Shown: one piece after another, positions 63,904 to 64,000 of the stretch | How the letters are laid out: every line of letters begins with the position of its first letter | Numbering within the stretch: position 1 is the first letter of the stretch | Assembly (NCBI GenBank): GCA_020025275.1 | Contig: JAHHSI010000006.1 | Coordinates: forward strand, 36,892-100,891 | Length of the DNA: 64,000 bases | DNA from: Oscillospiraceae bacterium | GTDB taxonomy: Bacteria > Bacillota > Clostridia > Oscillospirales > Oscillospiraceae | Direction of reading: 5' to 3' | Notes under the pieces: generated by a model | What the model saw: the letters and a program-made list of their open reading frames with translations, nothing else | Told to the model about the DNA's origin: nothing | Database searches by the model: none | Translations under genes and position numbers: made by a program

Positions 63904-64000
63904 ATAGATAAGTTGTGAGGTACACTTGCAAGCCACTCGTTACCCTGAATACGCCGGGTGCGGATGAGCATGCTGACCGCACTGGTTGTGCATGAAAAAC

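Overview
The window reads as chromosomal DNA of an anaerobic Gram-positive bacterium of the Clostridia, most like the GC-rich gut Oscillospiraceae/Ruminococcaceae. The basis is the lipoprotein signal peptides, LPxTG pili with sortases, the anaerobic (cbi-type) cobalamin pathway, Shine-Dalgarno sites of the AGGAGG type and consensus TTGACA/TATAAT promoters with 17-bp spacers. The organism is inferred from gene content only. No rRNA, tRNA, CRISPR array, insertion sequence or prophage was recognised.

Layout. (1) 1-4640, minus strand: a sigma-54 operon with a YfcC/DcuC-type carrier, an opine dehydrogenase and a sigma-54 activator cut by the window edge. A near-perfect -24/-12 promoter and three dyad enhancer sites lie upstream. 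(2) 4849-15998, plus strand: a metallophore-type cluster with a membrane protein, an ATC-hydrolase family protein, an AraC regulator, a five-gene NikABCDE-like importer and two ABC half-transporters resembling YbtP/YbtQ. Two copies of a 16-bp palindrome mark it. (3) 16078-28637: almost the whole anaerobic corrin pathway (cbiA-C-D-F-G-H-JET-B, cobD, cbiP) as one minus-strand operon behind a cobalamin riboswitch, with cbiL divergent. (4) 28636-34310, minus strand: a second riboswitch operon with a secreted CbiK-like chelatase, a small lipoprotein and a BtuFCD-type importer. (5) 34550-39651: two cyclic-di-GMP proteins, one a synthase and one a probable phosphodiesterase. (6) 39722-50867: a sortase-assembled pilus locus with its own signal peptidase, three LPxTG pilins and two sortases, and a convergent BTAD (SARP-like) regulator. 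(7) 51034-58017: a third cobalamin riboswitch, a DUF2292 peptide and three exported proteins carrying a transcobalamin-like DUF4430 segment, cohesins and dockerins. (8) 58129-62433: a phosphocholine locus (choline kinase/cytidylyltransferase fusion, second cytidylyltransferase, BCCT transporter). (9) 62521-64000: an AT-rich, probably acquired PD-(D/E)XK-like gene.

How the parts fit. The centre of the window is a corrinoid economy: synthesis, import and possibly surface capture are each headed by a cobalamin riboswitch, all three with consensus promoters and with terminators downstream. The most novel candidate is the surface block at 51-58 kb. There, a dockerin-bearing protein with a transcobalamin-like segment, a double-cohesin/dockerin adaptor and a membrane-anchored cohesin could form a cellulosome-like assembly used for corrinoid capture instead of polysaccharide breakdown. 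A second candidate is the metallophore cluster, where a thiazoline-ring hydrolase family member sits beside Ybt-like transporters.
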